From: Spirochaetales bacterium
GTDB lineage: Bacteria; Spirochaetota; Spirochaetia; DSM-27196; SLST01
Assembly: GCA_007130265.1 (NCBI GenBank)
Contig: SLST01000246.1
Location: 1 to 15,752, forward strand
Direction of reading: 5' to 3'
DNA: 15,752 nucleotides
The notes under the pieces: generated by a model
What the model was told of the DNA's origin: nothing
Seen by the model: only the letters and a program-made list of their open reading frames with translations
Database searches by the model: none
Made by a program: the position numbers and the translations under genes
Part shown: piece by piece, positions 7,209 to 14,904 of the stretch
How positions within the stretch are numbered: the first letter of the stretch is position 1
Layout of the letters: each line of letters starts with the position of its first letter

Positions 7209-10200
7209 GCATTCCCCGGCTGAGCGTCACGCATCCGGTGACGACCGCGATGGTCTTCGTCCTCCTTCTGCTGTTCGGCGTCATCTCACTTATGCGGGTG
7301 GGGCAGGAACTCTTTCCGGACATCAACTTGCCTACCGTCGTGGTGGTGACGGTGAGCCCCGGCACTGCACCGCAGGAGATGGAGCGTCGGATCACGCGCA
7401 GCATCGAAGACGTTGCCGCGGGTGTCAACGGCGTGGAGCGCATCAGTTCGACCTCGTTCGAGTCGTCCTCGCAGATCGTGATCACCTTCGCCGAAGGAAC
7501 GGCCATGGGTACCGCCGTCGTGGACGTTCGTGAGGCGCTCGCCTCCGTTCAGGAGGGGTTTCCGGACGGTACCGAGTCGCCGGTGATCTACCGGTTCAGC
7601 GCCGGCGCGACCCCGAGTCTCCAGCTCAACGTCGTCTCGACGAGCGGCGAGTTCGACGTGCGCGAGGCGGTGAAGGAGACGATCGTTCCGGCGGTCGAGC
7701 GGGTGTCCGGCGTGGGGCGCACCCAGGTCTTCGGCGGTCGCGATCGCGCGGTCATGGTGGAGCTCGATCTCGATTCTGTCATCAGGGCCGGTATTCCGAT
7801 CGTCCAGGTGCTTCAGGCATTCGGAGGCGACAATGTGTCGCTCCCGGTAGGTACCGTCACCGTCGGAGACGAGAGCGTCGCGCTTCGGGCCGTGGGCGAG
7901 TTCGACTCGGTGGAAGACGTGGGGTCGCTCGTCGTCGGGTACCGTGACGGGGTGCCTGTTCGGCTGCGGGAGATTGCCGCCATCTCGCTCGACTACGCGC
8001 CCGGAGAGCAGTTCGCATCTTCACGCGGGCGAGAAGCGGTGAGGCTCACCGTCCACAAGCAGCCGGATGCGAACACCGTCGACGTGAACGACGGCGTGCT
8101 CGAGGCGATCTCATCGCTCCGCGACCGTCTGCCGCCCGGACTCGTGATCGAGATCCAGGAGAACCAGGCCGACACCGTCCGGGACAGCATAGGCGGCGTG
8201 GTGGCCGCCGGCTGGCAGGGCGGGTTGCTCGCCGTGCTGATGCTGCTCTTCTTCCTGCGCAATGTGCGCAGCACGGTGATCATCGCTACCGTCATACCGG
8301 TCGCGGTGATCGCGACGATTTCGCTCATCGACCTTGGAGGGATGACGCTCAACATCACGAGTCTGATGGGTATCACGCTCGCGATCGGGATGTTTGTCGA
8401 CAACTCGATCGTCGTGCTCGAGTCGATCTACCGGAAGGCCCTTTCAGGGATGCCCGCCGCGGATGCTGCGGTCGCAGGCGCTGAAGAGGTCAGCAAGGCG
8501 GTGACGGCGAGCACCCTGACGAGTATGGCCGTATTTGTTCCCTTGCTCTTCGTCGGCGGATTCGCCGGGCAGCTCTTCGAAGACCTCTCGCTCACGATCG
8601 CCTACAGCCTCTTCATGAGCCTCGTCGCGTCGCTCTCCTTCATTCCAATGCTCTCGTCGAGGTTTCTGCGGGTCTCCCCTCTGTCGGGATCGGTCGTTGG
8701 AGCCGACTACGAGATCTCGCTGGCGGACGTGGAAGTGCGTTCCCGGTCCCGCCTGTTGAACCATATGGGAGTGTGGGCGCAACGGGTCCTGCGACGGCTC
8801 GACGAACGATACGAGCGGCTTGTGCGGACCGCGATCCGGCACACGGGCGCGGTCATCGTGCTCGCGCTCACGCTTCTCGCGGTGAGCGTGGGGAGCGTCG
8901 TGCTGCTCGGCACCGAGTTCCTTCCGGTCGCGGACGAAGGCAATTTCACGATTGAGTTCGATACGCGCGAAGGTGCCTCCGCCGCCTTCGCGCTTGGTAA
9001 GGCGCATGAGATCGAGTCGATTGTCCGCGAGGTGGCCGGGACCGATGTGCGAGCGCTTGCCGGCGCGGCTGGTGCCGGAGGGTCGCGCCGCGCCTCGAAC
9101 CAGGGCACTGTCTACGTCGCGCTCGTTCCTGCGCCCGAGCGGCGTCGCGACATATGGGAGATCACCCGTGAGGTGGACCGGCGGATCGCGCGAGAGGTGA
9201 TCGACGTGGACCACCGCACGACGATCGTCGGCATGAGCTCGCTCGCAGGACTCGCGACGGGCGTGGCAAGCGACATTGTCCTCGAGCTTCGAGGCGACGA
9301 TCTTTCCCTGATGCGCGAGCACGCATCGTTGGTCGCGGATCAGGTCAGGCAGGTCTCCGGGTTGCGCAACGTACGTAGCAGCGCCGACTCCGGGATGCCC
9401 GAACGTCGGTTCGTGATCAGGCGCGAAGAGGCGTCGAGCCTGGGCGTGTCGACGCGGGAGATCGCGACGACACTTCGGGCCGCGTACAACGGCGTCACCG
9501 TATCCTCGATCTCTACTGCCGACGGTGACCATGACATCATCGTCATCCTCGCCGAATCCGACAGAACCGACCTGTCGCGGGTACACAACCTCTTTCTCGT
9601 CAACGCCGCCGGCACCGCGATTCCCATGCACAACCTCGTCGATGAGGTCACCGGCGTCGGACCGGTCGCGATCGACCGCGATTCGCGGACGAGGATCGTT
9701 CGGGTGCTCGGCGATCTTGACGGGACGAGGCCGCTCGGCGCGGTCGTCGCGGACATCGATCAGCGCCTCGCCGCGACCGGCGCCCCGCCGGCGGGCATCA
9801 CCCGGACGGTCGAAGGCGCGAGCGCGGAGATGGGTACGAGCTTTCGCGATCTGACGAACGCGCTGCTGGTTGCCGTCGCGCTCGTGTACATGGTCATGGC
9901 GAGCCAGTTCGAGGACTTCGTGAAGCCGCTCATCGTGATGGCGAGCGTGCCCTTCGCGGTGATCGGGCTCGTCGCGGCGCTCCTCGTCACGAATACCACC
10001 TTCAGCATCCTCGCGTTTGCGGGAGGCATCCTGCTCGTCGGGATCGTCGTGAACAACGCGATCGTGCTCATCGACTACATGAGTACCCTTCGCGGGCGGG
10101 GACTGTCGCTCGAGGATGCGGTGATCAAGGGCGGTCGTACACGGCTGAAGCCGATCCTGATGACGAGCCTCACGACGATACTTGGTCTGCTGCCCATGTC

Positions 10201-10411
10201 GCTCGGGTTCGGTGCGGGGGCCGAGCTGCGTTATCCGATCGGCAGGGCTGTCGTGGGCGGATTGGTCACGAGCACGCTGATTACCCTTGTCCTCATTCCC
10301 GTGCTCTACATCGTGGTGGAAGGCACGATCAAGCCCTTCCTGGCGCGCGTACGAGAGGATCAGAGATGCAAGAGAGAAGACGCACAACAGGAATCGTTCG
10401 AGCTGCCGTGA
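7205..10411 (+). CDS. RND multidrug efflux pump, AcrB/HAE1-like inner-membrane transporter
   Basis: 1068 residues, close to AcrB size. TM1 is at about 13-30 (MVFVLLLLFGVISLM), with large periplasmic loops at about 31-335 and 560-880, and helix clusters at about 336-480 and 880-1050. The hallmark motifs LFPDINLP and GGxxxxxMF/VDN are present, plus YMVMASQFEDF before TM8-9. TM4 reads GMFVDNSIVV: Asp399 matches AcrB Asp407, but Asn400 replaces Asp408. TM10 reads GIVVNNAIVLID, with Asn950 where AcrB has Lys940. These replacements recur in SwrC/BesB-like pumps, so the pump is probably active but with a reduced proton-relay set. Translation is coupled to the adaptor (4-nt overlap), and it overlaps the lipoprotein gene by 46 bp. 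Confidence 0.93.
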   Translation: MSIPRLSVTHPVTTAMVFVLLLLFGVISLMRVGQELFPDINLPTVVVVTVSPGTAPQEMERRITRSIEDVAAGVNGVERISSTSFESSSQIVITFAEGTAMGTAVVDVREALASVQEGFPDGTESPVIYRFSAGATPSLQLNVVSTSGEFDVREAVKETIVPAVERVSGVGRTQVFGGRDRAVMVELDLDSVIRAGIPIVQVLQAFGGDNVSLPVGTVTVGDESVALRAVGEFDSVEDVGSLVVGYRDGVPVRLREIAAISLDYAPGEQFASSRGREAVRLTVHKQPDANTVDVNDGVLEAISSLRDRLPPGLVIEIQENQADTVRDSIGGVVAAGWQGGLLAVLMLLFFLRNVRSTVIIATVIPVAVIATISLIDLGGMTLNITSLMGITLAIGMFVDNSIVVLESIYRKALSGMPAADAAVAGAEEVSKAVTASTLTSMAVFVPLLFVGGFAGQLFEDLSLTIAYSLFMSLVASLSFIPMLSSRFLRVSPLSGSVVGADYEISLADVEVRSRSRLLNHMGVWAQRVLRRLDERYERLVRTAIRHTGAVIVLALTLLAVSVGSVVLLGTEFLPVADEGNFTIEFDTREGASAAFALGKAHEIESIVREVAGTDVRALAGAAGAGGSRRASNQGTVYVALVPAPERRRDIWEITREVDRRIAREVIDVDHRTTIVGMSSLAGLATGVASDIVLELRGDDLSLMREHASLVADQVRQVSGLRNVRSSADSGMPERRFVIRREEASSLGVSTREIATTLRAAYNGVTVSSISTADGDHDIIVILAESDRTDLSRVHNLFLVNAAGTAIPMHNLVDEVTGVGPVAIDRDSRTRIVRVLGDLDGTRPLGAVVADIDQRLAATGAPPAGITRTVEGASAEMGTSFRDLTNALLVAVALVYMVMASQFEDFVKPLIVMASVPFAVIGLVAALLVTNTTFSILAFAGGILLVGIVVNNAIVLIDYMSTLRGRGLSLEDAVIKGGRTRLKPILMTSLTTILGLLPMSLGFGAGAELRYPIGRAVVGGLVTSTLITLVLIPVLYIVVEGTIKPFLARVREDQRCKREDAQQESFELP

Positions 10412-11631
10412 GGTCAACAGGCCTCGTGTTTGTCGCGCTCGCGCTGGTCGGGTGCGGCGGGTACTACTACCGGGCGACGATCCAGGGGTTCGTGATCGAT
10501 GATGAGACCGACGCCGGGATCAACGAAGCGACGGTACGCATCTACACCGAAGAGGTCGACAGCGCCGACGCCGAGGGCTATGTCGTGCAGACGTCGACCG
10601 TCACGCAGGGCGGCAGCGCCGGGTACTATTCGAGTACGGTGATCTGGCGAAGGGTGTTCGGCGCCTACGGCCGGGAGGGCGACACGACGACGATCTGGAT
10701 TGCCGTTACGCATCCGGATTACGGCTCGGCCGTGGTCGCGGCACAGGGAATCCTGAGCGGCGACGACAATCTCGTCGCCCCGATCCGCCTCGATCAGACG
10801 ACGTTCAGCGTTCCCGCGCTTCGCGGGCGAGTGGAGGATCTCAACGGAGCCGGCCTGAACGGCGTGCGGGTGGTGCTCGAGATACCGGTGCTCTCCGGTG
10901 ACGAGTCGCCCGACGAGCGCGTGACGCAGACCGGTACGATCGACGGGACACCGGGGCGCTTCGAGTTCGCGCCGGTCTCCTGGTCGGACGGGAACACGGC
11001 GAGCCCCGGCGGAGAGGTGATGGCGGTCGTCCGGATAGACGATCCGGAGTGGGGCGCCGAGGACGGGGAGTCGGCGGTCGAGCGCGAGGTCGTGCTCGTT
11101 CCTTCCGAGCAGACCCGTCACATCACTACGCCCTTCACTGTCTACCGCCTGCCGCGGACCGAATTCTCGACGATCGTCGAGGGCAGGCTTTCCGAGCGCA
11201 CCGTCGACTCCGGCGGCGGGGTGGACGACCGGGGCGTGCAGGGCGTGCGGGTGAAACTGGAGTACTGGCGCCGGACCGACGCCGAACCCGACCCGAATCC
11301 GGACGAACCGGCCTTCGACGAACCGTTCCGCGTCCTCATCGATCACACCGACCTGCAGGGCGTCTACCGGTTCAACGTCTCGTGGACCGATCTCGCCCCG
11401 GGCGACTTCGATCACGCGGACGTGCGGTCGGAAGCAGCGATCGAACCTGGCGCGAGGACCGAAGGCATCGCCCCCGGCGAGGACGGGCTCATCGTCCGCG
11501 TTACCTACGAAAACGCGACTGTTCCTGCCGGGACGCTCGAGTTTTCGAATGCCTCAGGCGACTTCGACATCTACTCGAACCCGAGGGGCGGGGTCAACCG
11601 CCTGCCCGACGTCGTCCGGTCCACTCCGTGA
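10366..11631 (+). CDS. Lipoprotein with three tandem Ig/carboxypeptidase-regulatory-like repeats, inside the RND operon
   Basis: 421 residues. A type II signal with long basic n-region, hydrophobic core LVFVALA and lipobox LVG-C (Cys30) shows a membrane-anchored periplasmic lipoprotein. Three repeat units of roughly 110-120 residues follow. Each opens with a G-x-V/L turn followed by a GV.V.L strand pair (IQGFVIDDETDAGINEATVR 39-58; LRGRVEDLNGAGLNGVRVVL 152-171; VEGRL 271-275 with GVQGVRVKLEY 290-300). Each continues with an aromatic-W strand (TVIWRR, FAPVSWSD, FNVSWTD) and closes with a V.xVxxxxP/N strand. This resembles carboxypeptidase-regulatory/CNA-B-type beta-sandwiches. The start at ATG 10366 has GAGAGGA 6 nt upstream; an in-frame GTG at 10408 would give a shorter signal. 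No function is known. Its place between pump and channel suggests an accessory part or assembly factor. Confidence 0.8.
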   Translation: MQERRRTTGIVRAAVRSTGLVFVALALVGCGGYYYRATIQGFVIDDETDAGINEATVRIYTEEVDSADAEGYVVQTSTVTQGGSAGYYSSTVIWRRVFGAYGREGDTTTIWIAVTHPDYGSAVVAAQGILSGDDNLVAPIRLDQTTFSVPALRGRVEDLNGAGLNGVRVVLEIPVLSGDESPDERVTQTGTIDGTPGRFEFAPVSWSDGNTASPGGEVMAVVRIDDPEWGAEDGESAVEREVVLVPSEQTRHITTPFTVYRLPRTEFSTIVEGRLSERTVDSGGGVDDRGVQGVRVKLEYWRRTDAEPDPNPDEPAFDEPFRVLIDHTDLQGVYRFNVSWTDLAPGDFDHADVRSEAAIEPGARTEGIAPGEDGLIVRVTYENATVPAGTLEFSNASGDFDIYSNPRGGVNRLPDVVRSTP

Positions 11632-11642
11632 GCGGGCGTGGG

Positions 11643-13025
11643 ATGCGTCTCGCGCGGGCCGTTGCGCTCGCTCTCGGGATCCTGACGGCGCCGCGCGACG
11701 GGTACGCCGAAGGGCTTACGCTCGATGAGGCGGTCGCCGCCGCGCGCGAGGCGAGCCAGTCGGTCGAGCGGGCGCGCCTGGAGATCGACGCCGCGGTGGC
11801 CGGCCGCCGCCAGGCGCGTGCGAGCTTCGGGCCGCGGGTCGACGCGAACGTCGGGGCCGCCTACGCGACCAATCCTCCGGAGGGCATCACGATCCCGACG
11901 GGGGCCTTCGGCACCGTGACCGACCCCACGAGCACCTTTCCAGCCCGAGTGCCCGACCGTCCGATCGTCCTTGTACCTGATCCCGACCCGCTGGGGTTCT
12001 CGGCGTCGATTGCGGTCGAGCAGCCCCTGTTCACGTGGGGAAAGCTGGCCGCCGCGCAGGACGCCGCATCCGCGGCGATCGAGGCCGGCATGGCGCGCCA
12101 CGACCAGTCGGTGCGGGAGCTCAGGAGGGCGGTCACGCTCGCGTACGCCGGCGTGGCTTCCGGGCGCGAGTCGGCCCTGCTTGTCGAGGAGATCGTCGCG
12201 ATGCTCGAGAGCAGGGCCCTCGATGCCGCCCGCAGGCTCGATGCCGGAGCCGCGACCCGCGCCGATGTGCTCACCGAGGAGTCGCGGCTCGCCACGGCGC
12301 GCTCACAGCTGGTGAGGGCGCGTCAGGGCGCGCTGACCGCTGAAGCGAGTCTGCGCCGGTTGCTCGGGCGTGAGTTCGGAGAACTCGCCGGAATCGAGGC
12401 TCCGTGGCGTCTTCCCGAGGAGTGCGATCTGGTGGAAGCCGCGCGTTCGACGGATCCTCGACTGACCGAGCTTCGCGCGACGACCCGGCAGGCGGAGGTC
12501 CGGCTTCGCGTTGCTTCGGCTTCGCGGCCGCTGCTGCCGGATCTGGGGTTGCGCGTTCAGGCAGAGGTGCGGGGCCAGCGGGTGCCGTTCTTCGAGGCGA
12601 ACTGGGTCGACGCCTGGGAGGGAAACGTGACCGTCTCCGTTGGGGCCTCCGCGCTGATCTACGACGGAGGCAGGAGCAGGGCCGACGCTGGGATTGCGCA
12701 GAGCCAATACCAACAGGCGCTCTCAGCGGTCACCGAGTACGCGGATGGCCTCCCGTTGCAGGTTCGCCGTGCCGTCGAGCGCTACCTGGTCGCGCAGGCT
12801 GCGGGGGCCGAGGCGGAGGCGCGAGCCGCGGACGCTCGGGAACAGGAGCGGGTCGCGCAGGTCGCATTCGACAACGAGGTCATTTCGCGCAGCGAGCTTA
12901 CGGCGGCCCGGCTTGCGGTTCCCGAGGCACGGCTCGCGGCCGTCGCGGCACACCTCGATCTGTCACTCGCGCTTGCCGATCTCGAGTACCTCGTCGGCCC
13001 CCTGTCCGGAACCTCCGGTCACTGA
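11643..13025 (+). CDS. TolC-family outer-membrane efflux channel
   Basis: 460 residues. A signal peptide (MRLARAVALALGILTAPRDGYA, cleavage near 22) is followed by two repeats of the outer-membrane efflux protein fold. These are LTLDEAVAAAREAS...VERARLEI at the start, coiled coils rich in Ala/Arg/Glu (about 145-235 and 335-440), and typical phrases such as AGAATRADVLTEESRLATARSQL and NEVISRSELTAARL. It forms the outer-membrane exit duct for the RND adaptor and pump. ATG 11643 is chosen because the signal peptide starts there. An in-frame GTG at 11628 overlaps the lipoprotein stop as GTGA and would add five residues. It is the last gene of the operon; its stop overlaps the convergent small gene by 7 bp. 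Confidence 0.88.
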   Translation: MRLARAVALALGILTAPRDGYAEGLTLDEAVAAAREASQSVERARLEIDAAVAGRRQARASFGPRVDANVGAAYATNPPEGITIPTGAFGTVTDPTSTFPARVPDRPIVLVPDPDPLGFSASIAVEQPLFTWGKLAAAQDAASAAIEAGMARHDQSVRELRRAVTLAYAGVASGRESALLVEEIVAMLESRALDAARRLDAGAATRADVLTEESRLATARSQLVRARQGALTAEASLRRLLGREFGELAGIEAPWRLPEECDLVEAARSTDPRLTELRATTRQAEVRLRVASASRPLLPDLGLRVQAEVRGQRVPFFEANWVDAWEGNVTVSVGASALIYDGGRSRADAGIAQSQYQQALSAVTEYADGLPLQVRRAVERYLVAQAAGAEAEARAADAREQERVAQVAFDNEVISRSELTAARLAVPEARLAAVAAHLDLSLALADLEYLVGPLSGTSGH

Positions 13026-13375
13026 AAGACGCGCTCGATGCGGTCGACGAGCGAATCGAGCGCGTCCTGGTCGAGCGGCCGGCCGTCGGCGGTGGCGATC
13101 GCTTCCTGCACCGGATACCCCTGGTTCGCGTTTCCCATGTGGACGAGGTATTTCGTCTTGTTCCATTTCGGCAGGCTGTCCATACCGAGCTCCGCTCTCA
13201 CGCCTTCCAGGTCCGTGATGTCGTCCACCCGTGACGGGAAGAGCAGGACAAGCACGTCGTCACGGTAGACGCCCTTGCCTCCCATAAGCTTCATCTCCTC
13301 CGGGAAGATCCGGATCCAGGCGACCGTGTCGTCGGACTGGTCGAGAAAGTATGAGTCAAGCAGTTTGTACTTCAT
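13019..13375 (-). CDS. Conserved-looking small protein of unknown function
   Basis: 118 residues on the minus strand, from ATG 13375 to TGA at 13019-13021. It is soluble and acidic, with no signal peptide or membrane segment. The sequence MKYKLLDSYFLDQSDDTVAW opens it. A positive-hydrophobic middle (RIFPEEMKLMGGKGVYRDDVLVLLFPSR) and a hydrophilic helical end (DALDSLVDRIERVFQ) follow. I do not recognise a family. Dense codon use without stops and an isolated start after a non-coding divergent region support a real gene. The frame remains open upstream to 13483, but that part covers the divergent promoter and reads like non-coding sequence. No clear SD is present. It converges with the TolC gene, sharing 7 bp, with no terminator between them. 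Confidence 0.6.
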   Translation of the reverse strand: MKYKLLDSYFLDQSDDTVAWIRIFPEEMKLMGGKGVYRDDVLVLLFPSRVDDITDLEGVRAELGMDSLPKWNKTKYLVHMGNANQGYPVQEAIATADGRPLDQDALDSLVDRIERVFQ

Positions 13376-13394
13376 GCGCACTATCCGTTTCGCT

Positions 13395-13423
13395 TTGACC
13401 CGCTCAGGGGCGGGCAGTATTTT
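13395..13423 (+). promoter_or_regulatory. Promoter of the solute-binding protein gene
   Basis: TTGACC (13395-13400, 5/6), 17 nt, TATTTT (13418-13423, 4/6). Expected start is near 13430, leaving a leader of about 44 nt that ends in GGGAGGGAG just before ATG 13474. Confidence 0.55.
13399..13414. promoter_or_regulatory. Inverted repeat between -35 and -10, possible operator
   Basis: CCCGC-TCAGGG-GCGGG lies almost exactly in the spacer of the candidate promoter. A regulator bound there would block RNA polymerase. It may also serve the divergent 13375 gene. Confidence 0.35.
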
Positions 13424-13473
13424 CCTCTCGCAAGATACCCTTTGTTTCGACGGGAGCAAAGGCGGGAGGGAGT

Positions 13474-14295
13474 ATGCGCACACCGACGATGCTCGTCGCG
13501 GCGGTCGCGGCGCTTATTGGTGCCTCATGTGCCGAACCTGCGACGAGCTCCGTCGAGCCTGCAGGCGGCGCCGCTCAGGGTTCCGGCGGACCGAGCTCGC
13601 TGGAAAGGATACTCGAGCGGGGAGTGCTGCGCGTCGGTACCACCGGTGATTTTTTCCTGAGCTTCATTGACCCGGAGACCGGTGAGCGCGGAGGATACGA
13701 CATCGAGCTCACCGGCAAGCTCGCGGAAGACATGGGCGTCGAGATCGAGTACGTCTCCACCGACTGGCCGAGCCTGGTGAGCGGACTCACGTCCGGGCGT
13801 TACGATATCACCACGGGCGCGAGCTTCAACCCGGCGCGAGCACGCACGGCGAGCTATACCGTGCCGATCGCCCGGGTGGGCACGGTCGCGATCATCCGTC
13901 GAGCGGATGCCGATCGGTTTCGCAGCTGGGAGGCGATGAACCGGCCTGAGGTTCGCGTCGCGACCCGTCAGGGATCGGTCTTCGAGAACCATGCGCGGGA
14001 GATCGTGCCGGACGCGCAGATCCGTGCGGTGGCGTCACCGGGCACCGGGTACCAGGAAGTGCTCGCACGCAGAGCGGATCTCGCAATCGCGAGCCTCTTC
14101 GACGCCGCCTCGATCGTGCGGGGCCAGGCGTCGCTACAGATCGCGCCGGTTGAGCTCTGGCACACCAACTACATCGGGATCCTCGTGCCGCAGGGGCAGC
14201 ACGAGCTGCGCTCCTTCATCGACTCGTGGATCCGGGCGCAGGAGTACTCGGGGTTCATCGACGAGCTCGCCGAGCGGTGGAATCTCGCTTTCTGA
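13474..14295 (+). CDS. Family-3 solute-binding lipoprotein (amino-acid-binding/cyclohexadienyl dehydratase-like)
   Basis: 273 residues. A short signal ends at Cys19 in IGASC, a loose lipobox (Gly at -3), and is followed by a Ser/Gly/Ala linker to about 41. The SBP_bac_3 fold begins LERILERGVLRVGTTGDFFL and continues GGYDIELTGKLAEDMG, DWPSLVSGLTSGRYDI and FNPARARTASYT. By eye it is closest to the PheC-like branch (periplasmic cyclohexadienyl dehydratase), with the phrase 'LRV.TTGD' and the ending 'WIRAQEYSGFIDELAERWNL'. At the position of the PheC catalytic Glu (TDAIEA) it has Asp (ASLFDAAS), so binding rather than catalysis is at least as likely. No ABC permease or ATPase is adjacent, so it is an orphan binding protein. 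GGGAGGGAG gives a good ribosome site. Confidence 0.82.
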   Translation: MRTPTMLVAAVAALIGASCAEPATSSVEPAGGAAQGSGGPSSLERILERGVLRVGTTGDFFLSFIDPETGERGGYDIELTGKLAEDMGVEIEYVSTDWPSLVSGLTSGRYDITTGASFNPARARTASYTVPIARVGTVAIIRRADADRFRSWEAMNRPEVRVATRQGSVFENHAREIVPDAQIRAVASPGTGYQEVLARRADLAIASLFDAASIVRGQASLQIAPVELWHTNYIGILVPQGQHELRSFIDSWIRAQEYSGFIDELAERWNLAF

Positions 14296-14332
14296 ACGTC
14301 CAGTCGAGGAATCGATGCCGACCTGGCGACGC

Positions 14333-14749
14333 TCAGAGGTCGAACCAGTCGCGCAGACGCCCGTCGCGGAAGATCAGCTCGGCGAACCCGTACTGCCAGA
14401 ACTCGTCTCCCTGCCGCAGCCGAATCTCGTAGGGGTCCGGGAAGAGCGCGAGCACCTCCGCCTTCGTCATGCCGATTCGCAGCCTTGACAGGTCGACGAG
14501 TCGTACGAACGGTTCGGCAAGCTCCACGTTGAACTCCGCGTCGATCTGCCGCATGGGCCAGCCTGGATCAACCGGCGCGGCCGGTGTCTCCGGCTCCTCC
14601 GGCGGTGTCGCGCACGCCAGGACCAGCGCGAGCACGATGCAGCCTGCGGCTGCGGCTCTTCTCGTCGCGCGCCGGGCGGACCGCGCCTGCGGCTGATTTG
14701 AGGGTCTCGGTGGTATACGGACCGTGTCACTCTTCCTTCGTAGTCTCAT
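14333..14749 (-). CDS. Lipoprotein with SmpA/OmlA (BamE)-like domain
   Basis: 138 residues from ATG 14749. A very basic, Pro-rich n-region (residues 1-31) precedes a hydrophobic core and lipobox LVLA-C (Cys46), then a Pro/Glu linker (about 48-64). The C-terminal part has the BamE-like pattern LSRLRIGMTKAEVLALFPDP (88-107), WQYG (118-121) and ELIFRDGRL (124-132). BamE is an accessory lipoprotein of the beta-barrel assembly machinery, but this fold is also common in unrelated lipoproteins. An alternative start is ATG 14770 (seven residues longer). 14749 is preferred because GAGG and GGGA lie upstream. The long n-region is odd for a signal peptide. It converges with the solute-binding gene (37 bp apart) and is divergent from the barrel gene. 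Confidence 0.68.
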   Translation of the reverse strand: MRLRRKSDTVRIPPRPSNQPQARSARRATRRAAAAGCIVLALVLACATPPEEPETPAAPVDPGWPMRQIDAEFNVELAEPFVRLVDLSRLRIGMTKAEVLALFPDPYEIRLRQGDEFWQYGFAELIFRDGRLRDWFDL

Positions 14750-14790
14750 GGTCGTCCCGTCCTCGTTCATTCCAATCAAGCCACAGGTGA

Positions 14791-14819
14791 TTTGTACCAC
14801 CGGAGCTCGTCGATGTCGA
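14791..14819 (-). promoter_or_regulatory. Promoter of the BamE-like lipoprotein gene
   Basis: Read on the minus strand: TCGACA (14819-14814, 5/6), 17 nt, TACAAA (14796-14791, 4/6), preceded by TGG as an extended -10. Expected start is near 14784, which gives a leader of about 34 nt to ATG 14749. Confidence 0.55.
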
Positions 14820-14857
14820 GTCGCCGTGATCCTCGAGTTGGATCCGCCTTCCACCGT

Positions 14858-14886
14858 GTGAAACATGAGTGATTTCGTGGTAAATT
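14858..14886 (+). promoter_or_regulatory. Promoter of the outer-membrane barrel gene
   Basis: GTGAAA (14858-14863, 4/6), 17 nt, TAAATT (14881-14886), again with TGG directly before the -10 (TGG-TAAATT). The SD GGGAGG is just downstream, before ATG 14905. It is back to back with the minus-strand promoter at 14791-14819. Confidence 0.5.
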
Positions 14887-14904
14887 CTTGTTCGGGAGGT
14901 TCGC

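Noticed and set aside
8444..10417. Minus-strand open frame of 657 codons opposite the RND pump
   Set aside because: Very long but antisense to a full RND protein; its composition (His/Arg/Asp-rich) is that of a reverse-frame shadow.
11049..11642. N-terminal extension of the TolC-family frame through the lipoprotein gene
   Set aside because: The extension is an Arg-rich out-of-frame reading of the lipoprotein gene; a proper signal peptide starts at 11643.
13376..13483. N-terminal extension of the small minus-strand gene
   Set aside because: It would cover the divergent promoter and the first codons of the solute-binding gene, and the extra residues look like translated leader.
14296..14332. 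Possible bidirectional terminator between the convergent solute-binding and BamE-like genes
   Set aside because: CGTCCAG and CTGG-cg-ACG pair only with a 2-nt bulge and a long loop, and no T-tract is present on either strand.
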